A DNA stretch of 64,000 bases from Acidimicrobiaceae bacterium (GTDB lineage: Bacteria > Actinomycetota > Acidimicrobiia > Acidimicrobiales > Poriferisodalaceae): contig PBHE01000008.1 of NCBI GenBank assembly GCA_002719335.1, forward strand, positions 30,217-94,216, written 5' to 3'. Under the pieces are notes generated by a model. It ran no database searches. It saw only the letters and a program-made list of their open reading frames with translations, and had not been told where the DNA came from. Position numbers and translations under genes: made by a program. This document shows, one piece after another, positions 10,167 through 18,476 of the stretch. Each line of letters opens with the position of its first letter. Position 1 is the first letter of the stretch.

Positions 10167-11275
10167 TTGTCGTCCTCCGTTTTATGCAGTTCTGTGAACT
10201 GAACCGTGGATTGTTCAGCGGGGTCGAGGCTGCGTTCGTATTGTGAGATAGCACGGATTTCTTCTTCGGAAAGTACCCGTCCGAAGCCTGGCATCCCATA
10301 GTTTCCGAGCCTCGCGAACTCACCAAATGCCACGTTGTCAGCGGCTCCGAGGGTAATGAATGAAATTTGATCTTCGATGTCGGGGAACAGTCGCTCCAGA
10401 CTGACTACGTTCAGTGCTGGCCCGTAACGGCCCGATCCGGCTGGACCCGGTACTACTTGGACGTGGCCGCCATTGTTGGGTAACTGGGCGAGTCCTCGAG
10501 CCGGCCAGCGTGGTGTGTGGCATCGGGCGCAATGAAGTTCGAAAAGTACTTGCCCTTCAGTTTTTTCCGGATCGGCAGCCATTGCAGTCTGTTTGGCAGA
10601 AAGAGCTCTCTCGCTGGCTTCTTCGTCAGAGATGCGTTCTTGCCAGAGCCAGGCAATAATGTTGTCGACTTCTTGGGCGGTCAATGGTCCGCCGCCGGGG
10701 AGGCCCCATGCGGGCATCACTCCTCGCCCATAATTCAGAATTTGTCGTACCTCATCAACTTCATTAAGCGTTTCCGCCTCGGTGTCGAAACGCGTGAATA
10801 TGGTGTCTAGTGCGGGTGCGCGCCACGTTGTCTTTACGATGTATGAGTCTTGGTCGCTGAACTGGTTCCCAATATCGAGCACTACCGGCGCGTAATTGGC
10901 TCCACCCAAATCCGCTCCGTGGCAGACCACACATTCCAGTTCTTCTGTAAGCCGTTGTCCGGCCGCTGCTGCTCGTTCACCGAAGCCCTGTTCGGCACCG
11001 GAGCGCCGTCCTCCTTCGCGCAGCCAATAGATCGGCAGCGCCAATGCGATGATTAAAAGCATCAGGACGCCGAAAGCTTGTACTCGTTCTAGACGGTTTC
11101 CTTCGAGGGCCTCGTCGTCTAGTAGGGACCCGCGGTTGGCGGCGAGTTCGATTTCGCTGCCAATCTCAGATTTGCTTCGACGAATGTTAACGAACACATA
11201 GATCGCCCAACCAAGGACCACAATGGCCAAAAGAACCATGGCAATGGAACGTTCGGTGGTGGCAGCGTAAATCAC
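10163..11275 (-). CDS. membrane-anchored diheme cytochrome c (complex III-associated)
   Basis: 370 residues. Two membrane helices (about 10-31 and 66-85) precede two c-type heme sites, Cys115-x-x-Cys118-His119 and Cys249-x-x-Cys252-His253. Candidate distal methionines lie in 'GVMPAW' (Met187) and in 'YGMPGFG' near residue 330. Its position directly downstream of the Rieske gene argues that it is the cytochrome c component of complex III, like the fused diheme QcrC of other actinobacteria, but I have not shown homology to QcrC. The ATGA overlap with the next gene implies co-translation. Confidence 0.88.
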   Translation of the reverse strand: MIYAATTERSIAMVLLAIVVLGWAIYVFVNIRRSKSEIGSEIELAANRGSLLDDEALEGNRLERVQAFGVLMLLIIALALPIYWLREGGRRSGAEQGFGERAAAAGQRLTEELECVVCHGADLGGANYAPVVLDIGNQFSDQDSYIVKTTWRAPALDTIFTRFDTEAETLNEVDEVRQILNYGRGVMPAWGLPGGGPLTAQEVDNIIAWLWQERISDEEASERALSAKQTAMAADPEKTEGQVLFELHCARCHTPRWPARGLAQLPNNGGHVQVVPGPAGSGRYGPALNVVSLERLFPDIEDQISFITLGAADNVAFGEFARLGNYGMPGFGRVLSEEEIRAISQYERSLDPAEQSTVQFTELHKTEDDK

Positions 11276-11330
11276 GGGTTATTCACTCCTGCCACATTCA
11301 ACGCGGATTGGGGAGCAAGGACAGTAATCA

Positions 11331-12182
11331 TCAGGCGCAGTGGGGCCCTTCTAGGCCTTGGCCCGTGGTATCGGTGCCGATAGGTGGGCCTTGGGAAGGG
11401 CTGCCGGTGTCGATGATGACTTTGTCTCCGTCGATGATCACTGGGAAACGGTCCATCCCTCTTGGAGCGGGGCCTGCCTTTTTTTCTCCCACACGGTTGT
11501 ATTGGGAGCCGTGGCACGGGCACTCAAACCACTGCGAGGTGGCACATGACGGGACTTTGCAACCAAGATGTGGGCATTTTTGCCAGAGCGCTACGTACCC
11601 CATCTGGATGCCCTGCAGCACTGATCCCGAATAAACCGCTTCTGCCGCTTGCTGAGTTGCGGTGTCCATCGGATAGGGCTGGAGGTAGGTCTGTGCTTCC
11701 GAGAAATAAGAGAAGCTGACAGCAGGGGATGATGATGCGATGACGCCATTTACTGAGGAGATGGTTCCGATCTTCACCTTGGAGCCAAATCCCCCTGTCG
11801 GGCGGGGCCAAAGGAAAGCAATGTTGGCGGCACCAAATGTCGACAAGCCCATCGTCATCAGGGTGACTGAGGCGCGATTCAGGAACTGGCGTCGGGTGAC
11901 TCCGATTTCTTCGGGATCGGGCGGGGTCCAAACGTCTGGGATTGTCGGTTCGGGAACGGCTACTTCGGTACTCAACCTTGCAAGAGCTACTGATTGTTCA
12001 AGTTCACGAGCTTCATCACTGACTGGTGCAGCGGCCATGGTCCCTGCGTCTCGTTTGCGGGTCTCGCGCGACAGATGCCCTAAGCCTTGGGCGTCGCGTC
12101 GACGCAGGGATGTGAATCCGACAACTGTCGCGAGGATGACGAGCGCAGGAATGGCTATGGCGATGACCGTACCGCTTGACAC
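11331..12182 (-). CDS. qcrA: Rieske iron-sulfur subunit of complex III
   Basis: 283 residues from the GTG at 12182, which has a clear GAGGAG ribosome-binding site 7 bases upstream; an in-frame start at 12230 would overlap the previous gene and is rejected. A membrane helix at 3-24 is followed by a twin-arginine-like motif (ThrArgArgGlnPheLeu, 96-101) and a second hydrophobic segment. The Rieske ligands are Cys203/His205 and Cys221/His224, with the disulfide pair Cys208/Cys223 ('CPHLGC' and 'CPCHG'). It oxidises quinol in the Q cycle and hands electrons to cytochrome c. Confidence 0.94.
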   Translation of the reverse strand: MSSGTVIAIAIPALVILATVVGFTSLRRRDAQGLGHLSRETRKRDAGTMAAAPVSDEARELEQSVALARLSTEVAVPEPTIPDVWTPPDPEEIGVTRRQFLNRASVTLMTMGLSTFGAANIAFLWPRPTGGFGSKVKIGTISSVNGVIASSSPAVSFSYFSEAQTYLQPYPMDTATQQAAEAVYSGSVLQGIQMGYVALWQKCPHLGCKVPSCATSQWFECPCHGSQYNRVGEKKAGPAPRGMDRFPVIIDGDKVIIDTGSPSQGPPIGTDTTGQGLEGPHCA

Positions 12183-12193
12183 TGCGCTGCTCC

Positions 12194-12913
12194 TCAGAGG
12201 TGGAAGATCCCGTGGAGGCCGGTGTCCCACGGATAGGTGAAGTTGAAACCCTGGCCCCTAAAGAACGAGCCGATTATGACAAGCACTGACCAAAACATGA
12301 GATGGATGGTCTGGATGGAGATTGCGAACTTACGATCTTCAGGTGCCTGCGACGGATTGCGATCGATGTAGGGGGCGAACGCCAATAACACCAACACAAT
12401 GCCTGGGATGGTGACCCCAGCGATCATCGGATCAAACATCGTTAATAGTTCTTGGAGTCCTAGGAAATACCAGGGTGCTTTGGACGGGTTAGGGGTTGCG
12501 TTGTGGTTTGCTAACTCGAGCAACGGGGCGTTGATGAAGATCGAGAACACTATTGAAAAGGCGGTTATAAACAGAGCGGCGGTGAACTCTGCTGCAAGGA
12601 GATGCGGCCACACGTGTACTTTGTCGCCTGGGTTGGCTTTGACGTCTTGAATTGAACCTGATTTCACAACCGTCAATAGGCGATGCGTATTACCGCTTGG
12701 ACCGGCCATAGCTGGGGGTGCAATGGTTGCGACACCTCCGCTTGCTGGCGCTGTTACTCCACCTTGTTGACTTTGCTCGAGCAGCGATCGAGGGATGGTT
12801 TCGCCATCGTCGTCTGAAGCTCCGCTGCTCTCGGGCACCGGCCCGGTTCCGCCTTCGGCTTTCGCTTTGGCTTCTTGACTTCTTTTCAATAGATGTTCGG
12901 GGATTTCGGTCAT
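12194..12913 (-). CDS. cytochrome b C-terminal half (PetD/subunit IV-like)
   Basis: 239 residues. After a polar N-terminal region of about 75 residues come the helices of the cytochrome b C-terminal domain. The quinol-site motif appears as 'APWYFLGLQELL' (PDWY/PEWY-type) near residue 145, followed by 'IPGIVLVLLAFAPYIDRNP'. The N-terminal region carries a motif twice: EIPEHLLKRS at 3-12 and TIPRSLLEQS at 39-48. The same motif begins the cytochrome c at 14992. Together with the adjacent PetB-like gene this makes a split b6f-type cytochrome b, unlike the single QcrB of mycobacteria. Confidence 0.9.
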   Translation of the reverse strand: MTEIPEHLLKRSQEAKAKAEGGTGPVPESSGASDDDGETIPRSLLEQSQQGGVTAPASGGVATIAPPAMAGPSGNTHRLLTVVKSGSIQDVKANPGDKVHVWPHLLAAEFTAALFITAFSIVFSIFINAPLLELANHNATPNPSKAPWYFLGLQELLTMFDPMIAGVTIPGIVLVLLAFAPYIDRNPSQAPEDRKFAISIQTIHLMFWSVLVIIGSFFRGQGFNFTYPWDTGLHGIFHL

Positions 12914-12935
12914 GGAACGGTTCTTACTCCTCGAC

Positions 12936-13730
12936 CTAAAGCGGACCGGAGATGCCGCCGTCTTTGCGGACTCTCCAAAAGTGGATCGCCAGGAATATGA
13001 CGAGGACGAAGGGAAGCATCAAGACGTGCAGTACGTACCAGCGCAGCAATGTTTCCGCGCTGATTTGTTTGCCTCCCAAGAGAACAAACCGGACCTGGTC
13101 CCCAAATACGGGTGTGAAGCCCATCATGTTGGTGCCTACGGTCACCGCCCAGAGGGATAACTGATCCCATGGGAGGAGGTACCCGGTGAATGACAATAAG
13201 AGGGTGAGTTTGAGAAGCATGACTCCGACAACCCAGTTGAATTCACGAGGTGCTTTGTAGGCCCCGTGGTAGAAAACGCGAGCCATATGTAGGAAAACCG
13301 TTAACACCATTAAGTGCGCTGTCCATCTGTGCATGTTTCGCACAAGCAGCCCGAAACTGACCTGTGTATGCAATGACTCGATGTCGCTCCATGCTGCGGC
13401 AGCGGTTGGCCGGTAGAAGAACATGAGAAAAATGCCGGTAACGGTCAACAAGATGAATAGAAAGAAACTCAATCCGCCTAGACAGAGTGTGTAGCTGACC
13501 TTGACGGCATGGCGTTTTACCTTCACGGGGTGGAGGTGGTAGAGCACGCTATTCATGACCACGTAGGAACGATTTCTGGGGCTGTCGGTATAGCCCTTCC
13601 TGAAGATGGACCCGGGACGAAAGATTGAGGTCCAGAACTGGCTGTCTTGCATCCAATCGCTGGCAGCTGTGGCGCCTTGGCGCAGTTTGTCGGGTAGCGA
13701 CTGTTTCGACTTTTCTATTGAGTTGGCCAT
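12936..13730 (-). CDS. cytochrome b N-terminal half (PetB/b6-like, diheme)
   Basis: 264 residues from the ATG at 13730; a TTG at 13742 is an alternative start. Four membrane helices carry paired heme-ligand histidines in 'MHRWTAHLMVLTVFLHM' and 'YVLHVLMLPFVLVIFLAIHF', as in the b6 half of split cytochrome b. 'GYLLPWDQLSLWAVTVGTNM' is the quinol-oxidation (Qo) segment. The C-terminus ends after helix four, confirming a split type. It lies 22 bp upstream of the PetD-like gene. Confidence 0.93.
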   Translation of the reverse strand: MANSIEKSKQSLPDKLRQGATAASDWMQDSQFWTSIFRPGSIFRKGYTDSPRNRSYVVMNSVLYHLHPVKVKRHAVKVSYTLCLGGLSFFLFILLTVTGIFLMFFYRPTAAAAWSDIESLHTQVSFGLLVRNMHRWTAHLMVLTVFLHMARVFYHGAYKAPREFNWVVGVMLLKLTLLLSFTGYLLPWDQLSLWAVTVGTNMMGFTPVFGDQVRFVLLGGKQISAETLLRWYVLHVLMLPFVLVIFLAIHFWRVRKDGGISGPL

Positions 13731-13745
13731 GGGGTCCGTCAATCC

Positions 13746-14162
13746 TCAGAGTCGCATGCCGTAGGCGTAGCCGTGGGTGTGAGTACGTTCGTGGAGGTCC
13801 CCTTCAGCCGGTGGGTTGTCGACCACTTTGCCGAGCGTGATGACACCTGTGGGGCACCGGTCAACGCATAGGGCGCAACGAGTACACACGTCGTCATCAA
13901 TGATGAAGATCGCGTTGTCAGCTGGGTCAAGTCCTGGGAGGTCAGCGTCGATCGCTTCATCGATTGCCTCGACGGCGATGTAATGGATGCATTTCCATGG
14001 ACAAATATCGACGCATCCCTCACATTGGATACATTCGGACTGGTCGATGTTGATGAATTGCTTGGGTTTCACCGCTGCTGCCAAGTAGTCAGCGTCGACT
14101 GTTTGCAACACGTAATCGTCGACGAATCGTGGCATCGGCGGGTTTGCGTCAATCTTGGCCAT
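13746..14162 (-). CDS. 2[4Fe-4S] ferredoxin encoded in the complex III operon
   Basis: 138 residues. Two complete four-cysteine motifs are present: 'CIQCEGCVDICPWKC' near residue 38 and 'CTRCALCVDRCP' near residue 91, separated by an acidic linker of about 40 residues. There is no signal peptide, so it should be cytoplasmic. Its gene is sandwiched between a small membrane protein (1 bp away) and the PetB-like cytochrome b, so it is probably an electron partner or peripheral subunit of this complex. That role is inferred from position only. Confidence 0.9.
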   Translation of the reverse strand: MAKIDANPPMPRFVDDYVLQTVDADYLAAAVKPKQFINIDQSECIQCEGCVDICPWKCIHYIAVEAIDEAIDADLPGLDPADNAIFIIDDDVCTRCALCVDRCPTGVITLGKVVDNPPAEGDLHERTHTHGYAYGMRL

Positions 14163-14163
14163 A

Positions 14164-14601
14164 TCAGCTGCCCTTCATCAGTGGGCGACCGAAATCAGAG
14201 ATAGGTTCGGCGACGACTTTTTTCTGGTCTCGTTTCTGCCACCACATCCATAGAAACGGAAGGGCCGCAAGAGCGACCAGGTGTTCAATTACTACAACAA
14301 TGTCGGAAACCTTTTTGAGATCCATGCGCATTGGCGGAAAAGTGATTGGGCTACCGTCAATGAATTGACCTTCGGTGAAGAGCATGCGCTCGACCGACCA
14401 ACCCCATTCGTTGTCGGTCAAACGCACCCATCGGTCTGGGATGACGCCGAAAACCATAAGAAATAGCATGAATACGAATGCTGCTCCGAGCATTGCTTCA
14501 CCCCACGAAGTAGGGCGATCCATAGGCCTACGCTGCCCGTACGCGATGATGCCGGAGACCATGAGACCTGCGATCAGGATTGATGTCACAAGTGCGACCA
14601 C
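14164..14601 (-). CDS. small membrane protein, first gene of the complex III operon
   Basis: 145 residues. One N-terminal helix (about 3-20), a second at 36-54 ('AMLGAAFVFMLFLMVFGVIP') and a third near 108-124 ending in 'LWMWWQKRDQKK' are visible, with a loop containing 'EWGWSVERMLFTEGQFIDG'. The start is GTG at 14601 with GGAGGG just upstream. I do not recognise the family; there are no cysteines or histidine pairs for a cofactor. It is probably a structural or anchoring subunit, perhaps for the ferredoxin encoded immediately downstream. Confidence 0.78.
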   Translation of the reverse strand: MVALVTSILIAGLMVSGIIAYGQRRPMDRPTSWGEAMLGAAFVFMLFLMVFGVIPDRWVRLTDNEWGWSVERMLFTEGQFIDGSPITFPPMRMDLKKVSDIVVVIEHLVALAALPFLWMWWQKRDQKKVVAEPISDFGRPLMKGS

Positions 14602-14991
14602 TAGCCCTCCTGTCTGGTACGTGCTGTCAGTGCGTGTTTACCGGATGAGGCGAGACCTTTACAAGGCTCACCCTATGTAGACCCACGGTATGAATCTAGG
14701 GTCAAATCTACCCGAGCAACGCCCGGATCGTTCGACGTTCTACCACGCTTCGACGACGGATTCGTAACTCAAGAACGCCTTATATGGTGGCATCCGCGTG
14801 TCCACAATGCCGAACCTAAGCGAGGATTTTTTTTCAGAACTGCAATCTGTACGTAACTTGAGTAAAAACTGTCTGCCAAACTTGGTCCGCTGACCTCACA
14901 ACGGCCTATCTTTGGTGAGCGCACCTATCTTGTTTTTTAACAGCACAACCTGCGATGCGGGGCACCATGTTGGTACCTCGCGGAGGACCCA
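14602..14991 (+). promoter_or_regulatory. divergent intergenic region between complex III operon and cytochrome c gene
   Basis: About 390 bp without a convincing gene lie between two divergent transcription units, so promoters for both must be here. I cannot assign specific -35/-10 boxes with confidence. Visible features are the GGAGGG ribosome-binding site of the leftward operon and the GGAGGA site (14982-14987) of the rightward cytochrome c gene. An A/T-rich stretch (14826-14880, containing TTTTTTTTC) is a plausible promoter zone. Confidence 0.5.
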
Positions 14992-15762
14992 GTGACCGAA
15001 GTTCCCGAATACCTGCTTGAGCGATCACGCCAAAGACGTATCGACCTCGGCCTGCTCGAAGATGACGGCAGTGGTGGTGCCGCCGCCGCTACCGGAACTC
15101 CGGACAGCGCGACGCTAGCTAGTTCGGGACCGAGCACCGCTGACGTGATCGCGGCCGCGAAAGCCGACGCGAAACTCGAGCTCCAGGCGGAGCCGGGAAT
15201 TGAACCGCTTTGGGTTTCTGCGGCTCGAAGCCGGACGAGGATCCCCATGTGGGCTCTCCCCGTCATGTTTTTCTTACCTTTGTGGGCCTTCGTATATGTA
15301 AAGCTCACCGAACCACCTCCAGAGCCAGTTACCGCCATCACTGAGGGGGCGGCAACTTATGCCGCGCGCTGCGCGAGTTGCCATGGCGGCGCCGGGGCCG
15401 GGAGCGAAGGCGGCGGAGTAGGTCGTCCTCTGTACAACGGAGAAGTCTTACTGACGTTCCCTAGGCTCGAGACTGACATGCTCCACTGGCTTGAGGTCGG
15501 ATCTGAGGGCATTGGAATCGGCAACTCCTACGGGGCTACTGACCGGCCCGAAGGGGCTCACATTTCCGGCGAGACCGGTGCCAATATGCCTGGATTTGGC
15601 GGAACATTGAGTGAGTACAAGATCTATTCAGTCGCTCGATATATCCGTGAAATGTTGAGCGGAGAGCAAGTCAGCGACGAGGAAGTCGCCGCACGCGAGG
15701 CTGAGTGGGAAGCTCTTGGAGGCGGCAAGGACGCGGGTGGCGGGGGCCATGGCGGTCACTAA
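14992..15762 (+). CDS. membrane-anchored monoheme cytochrome c
   Basis: 256 residues, GTG start with a GGAGGA site 6 bases upstream. The first 80 residues are polar, beginning with EVPEYLLERS (3-12), the motif also found in the PetD-like subunit. One membrane helix (about 87-104) is followed by a periplasmic cytochrome c domain with Cys127-x-x-Cys130-His131 and a probable axial methionine in 'ANMPGFGG'. The C-terminus is Gly/His-rich. It is probably an electron carrier between complex III and the caa3 oxidase; the shared motif suggests physical association with complex III. Confidence 0.88.
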   Translation: MTEVPEYLLERSRQRRIDLGLLEDDGSGGAAAATGTPDSATLASSGPSTADVIAAAKADAKLELQAEPGIEPLWVSAARSRTRIPMWALPVMFFLPLWAFVYVKLTEPPPEPVTAITEGAATYAARCASCHGGAGAGSEGGGVGRPLYNGEVLLTFPRLETDMLHWLEVGSEGIGIGNSYGATDRPEGAHISGETGANMPGFGGTLSEYKIYSVARYIREMLSGEQVSDEEVAAREAEWEALGGGKDAGGGGHGGH

Positions 15763-15833
15763 TCCGACTTTTTTTATGACATCCTGAAAAAATATTCTCG
15801 ACGGCAGCGTGTCGAGTGGGAGGGCAAGCGCTG

Positions 15834-17099
15834 ATGTCAATGCGTCTCTCTACTGAAATCCTAGTTATTGGCGCCGGCCCGGCGGGTAGCGCAGCAGCCC
15901 ATTGGGCGGCTCGCTCAGGGCACATGGTCGTAGTACTTGAGAAGGAGACGATGCCCCGCGAGCGGGTGTGTGGTGATGCGCTCACACCAAAGGCGGTCGG
16001 TCACTTAGATGACATGGGGCTCAGTGTCACCAGCAATGAGTTTCACCGTCACCATGGGTTGCGTATGACGGCCCATGGTCGAAGCATCGAGCTCAGGTGG
16101 CCAACCGACCATGACCACCCCAGTCACGGTTTAGTCGTTCGGCGCCGCATGCTTGATCAGTTGTTAATCGAGCACAGCGCAAATACAGGGGCTCAGGTCT
16201 GGACGGGCGTTGAAGTGCTCGAACCCATTATTGAACACGGACACCTACGTGGTTGCCGGGCCTTGGGCTCGGGTGAGGGCACCGGACCTGGAGGTGAAAT
16301 CGAAGTTCGAGCGCGCTTTGTTGTAATCGCCGACGGACCCCTGTCGCCATTTGGGCGCGCACTTGGAACTGCCCGCACTAGAACCTACGCACAGGGCATA
16401 GCGATGCGGGGCTATTTCCCAAGCGTTCATCATGACGACGATGTCATCGAATCGGTCTTTGACTTGCGTGACAACACCGGGGAACAACTCCCGGGCTACG
16501 GCTGGGTATTTCCAGTAGGTGATGGAACGGTGAATGCAGGAGTTGGATTGTTGAGCCACCACCATGCAAATGACCCTCGATCCATGCGAGAGCTATTCGA
16601 TCAGTGGATCTGTCAGATACCAGAATATTGGCAAATCTCACCAGGGGATATCGAGAGTGAACCTGAAGGCGGGCGTCTGCCGATGGGGGCTTCGGTGCGT
16701 CCTAGGTCGGGTCCCAACTGGGTTGTAGTTGGGGACGCGGCTGGCAGCATAAACCCGTTTAACGGCGATGGAATCGAACCGGCGTTGAGTAATGGGCGTC
16801 TCGCTGCAACCGTTATCGGCGACGCCATCAGTAGCGGAGATGGTTTGGAGTTACGGCAGTACGAAAAGCAATTGGTCTCAAATTACGACCACTATTATCG
16901 GCTTGGTCGATTAGCCACAAAGGCACTCGGCAGACCAGGGCTGATGCGGCGGTTGACACTGCTCGGGATTCAGTCACGGGTGCTTACGGAACTGGTGATG
17001 CGAATCTCTACGAATCTCGTAAACAACGACGCCGGTGGCACCGAATCGGTGTATGAAATTGGGAAGGTGATAGCGCGGCTTGTCCCAGACCGTGACTAA
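15834..17099 (+). CDS. FAD-dependent oxidoreductase, geranylgeranyl-reductase-like family
   Basis: 421 residues from the ATG at 15834, preceded by GGGAGGG at a 9-base distance; a GTG at 15816 lacks a site. The N-terminal dinucleotide-binding fold reads 'ILVIGAGPAGSAAAHWAARSG', with the 'RERVCGDALTPKAV' segment of the geranylgeranyl reductase/flavin hydroxylase group and the FAD motif 'VVGDAAGSINPFNGDGIEPA' near residue 300. Such enzymes saturate isoprenoid chains (menaquinone or lipid side chains) or hydroxylate aromatics. Proximity to respiratory genes is compatible with menaquinone modification but does not prove it. Confidence 0.85.
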   Translation: MSMRLSTEILVIGAGPAGSAAAHWAARSGHMVVVLEKETMPRERVCGDALTPKAVGHLDDMGLSVTSNEFHRHHGLRMTAHGRSIELRWPTDHDHPSHGLVVRRRMLDQLLIEHSANTGAQVWTGVEVLEPIIEHGHLRGCRALGSGEGTGPGGEIEVRARFVVIADGPLSPFGRALGTARTRTYAQGIAMRGYFPSVHHDDDVIESVFDLRDNTGEQLPGYGWVFPVGDGTVNAGVGLLSHHHANDPRSMRELFDQWICQIPEYWQISPGDIESEPEGGRLPMGASVRPRSGPNWVVVGDAAGSINPFNGDGIEPALSNGRLAATVIGDAISSGDGLELRQYEKQLVSNYDHYYRLGRLATKALGRPGLMRRLTLLGIQSRVLTELVMRISTNLVNNDAGGTESVYEIGKVIARLVPDRD

Positions 17100-17135
17100 C
17101 GGGCTGTTGAGGGTGACACGCCGAGAATTCGGACG

Positions 17136-18398
17136 TCAAATAGAAGCTGCGCTTTCTGCTGCAGCGTCAATGATGGTGTCGACGAGATCTTCTGTGTGAG
17201 CTAGTCCGATGAATAGCGCTTCATATGCTCCAGGCGCCATTGCTACGCCGCGGGTGAGCATCTCGTGGAAGAAGCGGGCGTAGGCTTTTTCGTCGGTTGT
17301 CCGCGCTTCGTCATAATGGGTAGGAGATTTATCTCCAAGGAAAAGGCCTAGCAGAGACCCAACTCGCGGAACTGTTGCAGGCAGACCAGCATCGTTTAAG
17401 ACTTTTTCAAGGCCACGGCCAAGTCGTTCAGTTGAGGTATAGATCTGCTGATATGCCCTGGAATCCAAAAGTTGTAAAGCCGCGCAGCCTGCCGCTGTCG
17501 CGAGTGGATTACCAGACAGCGTTCCTGCTTGGTAGACGGGCCCAGTTGGCGCAAGCGAGCGCATTATCTCTTCAGATCCTCCGAAAGCGCCAATTGGGAG
17601 CCCACCTCCGATGACTTTACCGAAGCAAGCGAGGTCTGGAGTAACTCCAAACCATTCCGACGCCCCGCCCGCTGCCAGGCGGAATCCAGTAATAACTTCA
17701 TCGAAAATCAGCAAAGTGCCGGCAGCGTCACATGCTGCGCGCAATTGGGGAAGGAACCCCTCGAGCGGTGCGATTAAGCCCATGTTTGCTGCAACTGGCT
17801 CCACGATTACACACGCATCTTCCTGCGTGATTTCAGGTACCGAGTTGTAGGGGACAACGATGGTGTCAGCAACAGCCGAGGGAGGTACCCCTGCTGAACC
17901 CGACAAACCTAAGGTGGCGACACCGCTGCCACCTGCTGCGAGCAGGGCATCGGCATGGCCGTGATAGCAGCCAGAGAACTTGATTATGCGGTTTCTGCCG
18001 GTGTAACCACGGGCGAGACGGATGGCGCTCATGGTGGCTTCAGTGCCACTATTTACCAGTCGTACCTGTTCGACGCCGGTCACACGGTTTACGATTTCCT
18101 CCGCTAGAGATATCTCTCCGGGGGTGGGCGCTCCAAAAGAAGTTCCCAGAGCGGCGGCTTCTTGAATCGCTTCTGTGATTTGGGGATGGGCATGGCCCGC
18201 GATTACCGCTCCGTAGGATTGAACTAGGTCGATGTACTTGTGTCCTTCAGCGTCGTAGACGTAAGCCCCTTCTCCTCGAACCACAAAGTAAGGGTCGCCA
18301 CCTACGGCTTGAAATGCCCTGACGGGGGAATTCACTCCCCCAGGGATGAGTGACTGCGCATTACGAAAAAGCTGACGGTTGGTTTGTGAACCCGACAT
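17136..18398 (-). CDS. hemL: glutamate-1-semialdehyde 2,1-aminomutase
   Basis: 420 residues. This PLP enzyme converts glutamate-1-semialdehyde to 5-aminolevulinate, the second step of the C5 tetrapyrrole pathway. 'PGGVNSPVRAF' at 19-29, 'NSGTEATMSAIRLAR' near 117 and the PLP lysine Lys261 in 'CFGKVIGGGLPIGAFGG' are diagnostic. It lies downstream of hemA-hemC-hemD and HAD on the same strand, after a 78-bp gap. It converges with the FAD reductase gene with only 36 bp between stops. Confidence 0.96.
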   Translation of the reverse strand: MSGSQTNRQLFRNAQSLIPGGVNSPVRAFQAVGGDPYFVVRGEGAYVYDAEGHKYIDLVQSYGAVIAGHAHPQITEAIQEAAALGTSFGAPTPGEISLAEEIVNRVTGVEQVRLVNSGTEATMSAIRLARGYTGRNRIIKFSGCYHGHADALLAAGGSGVATLGLSGSAGVPPSAVADTIVVPYNSVPEITQEDACVIVEPVAANMGLIAPLEGFLPQLRAACDAAGTLLIFDEVITGFRLAAGGASEWFGVTPDLACFGKVIGGGLPIGAFGGSEEIMRSLAPTGPVYQAGTLSGNPLATAAGCAALQLLDSRAYQQIYTSTERLGRGLEKVLNDAGLPATVPRVGSLLGLFLGDKSPTHYDEARTTDEKAYARFFHEMLTRGVAMAPGAYEALFIGLAHTEDLVDTIIDAAAESAASI

Positions 18399-18476
18399 AT
18401 TCTCCGATCACCCCAGATTCGCTTGGTGTGGTTGCATCCTACGACTAGTCCTAGCTACGCGATGCTGGAGTTATGA

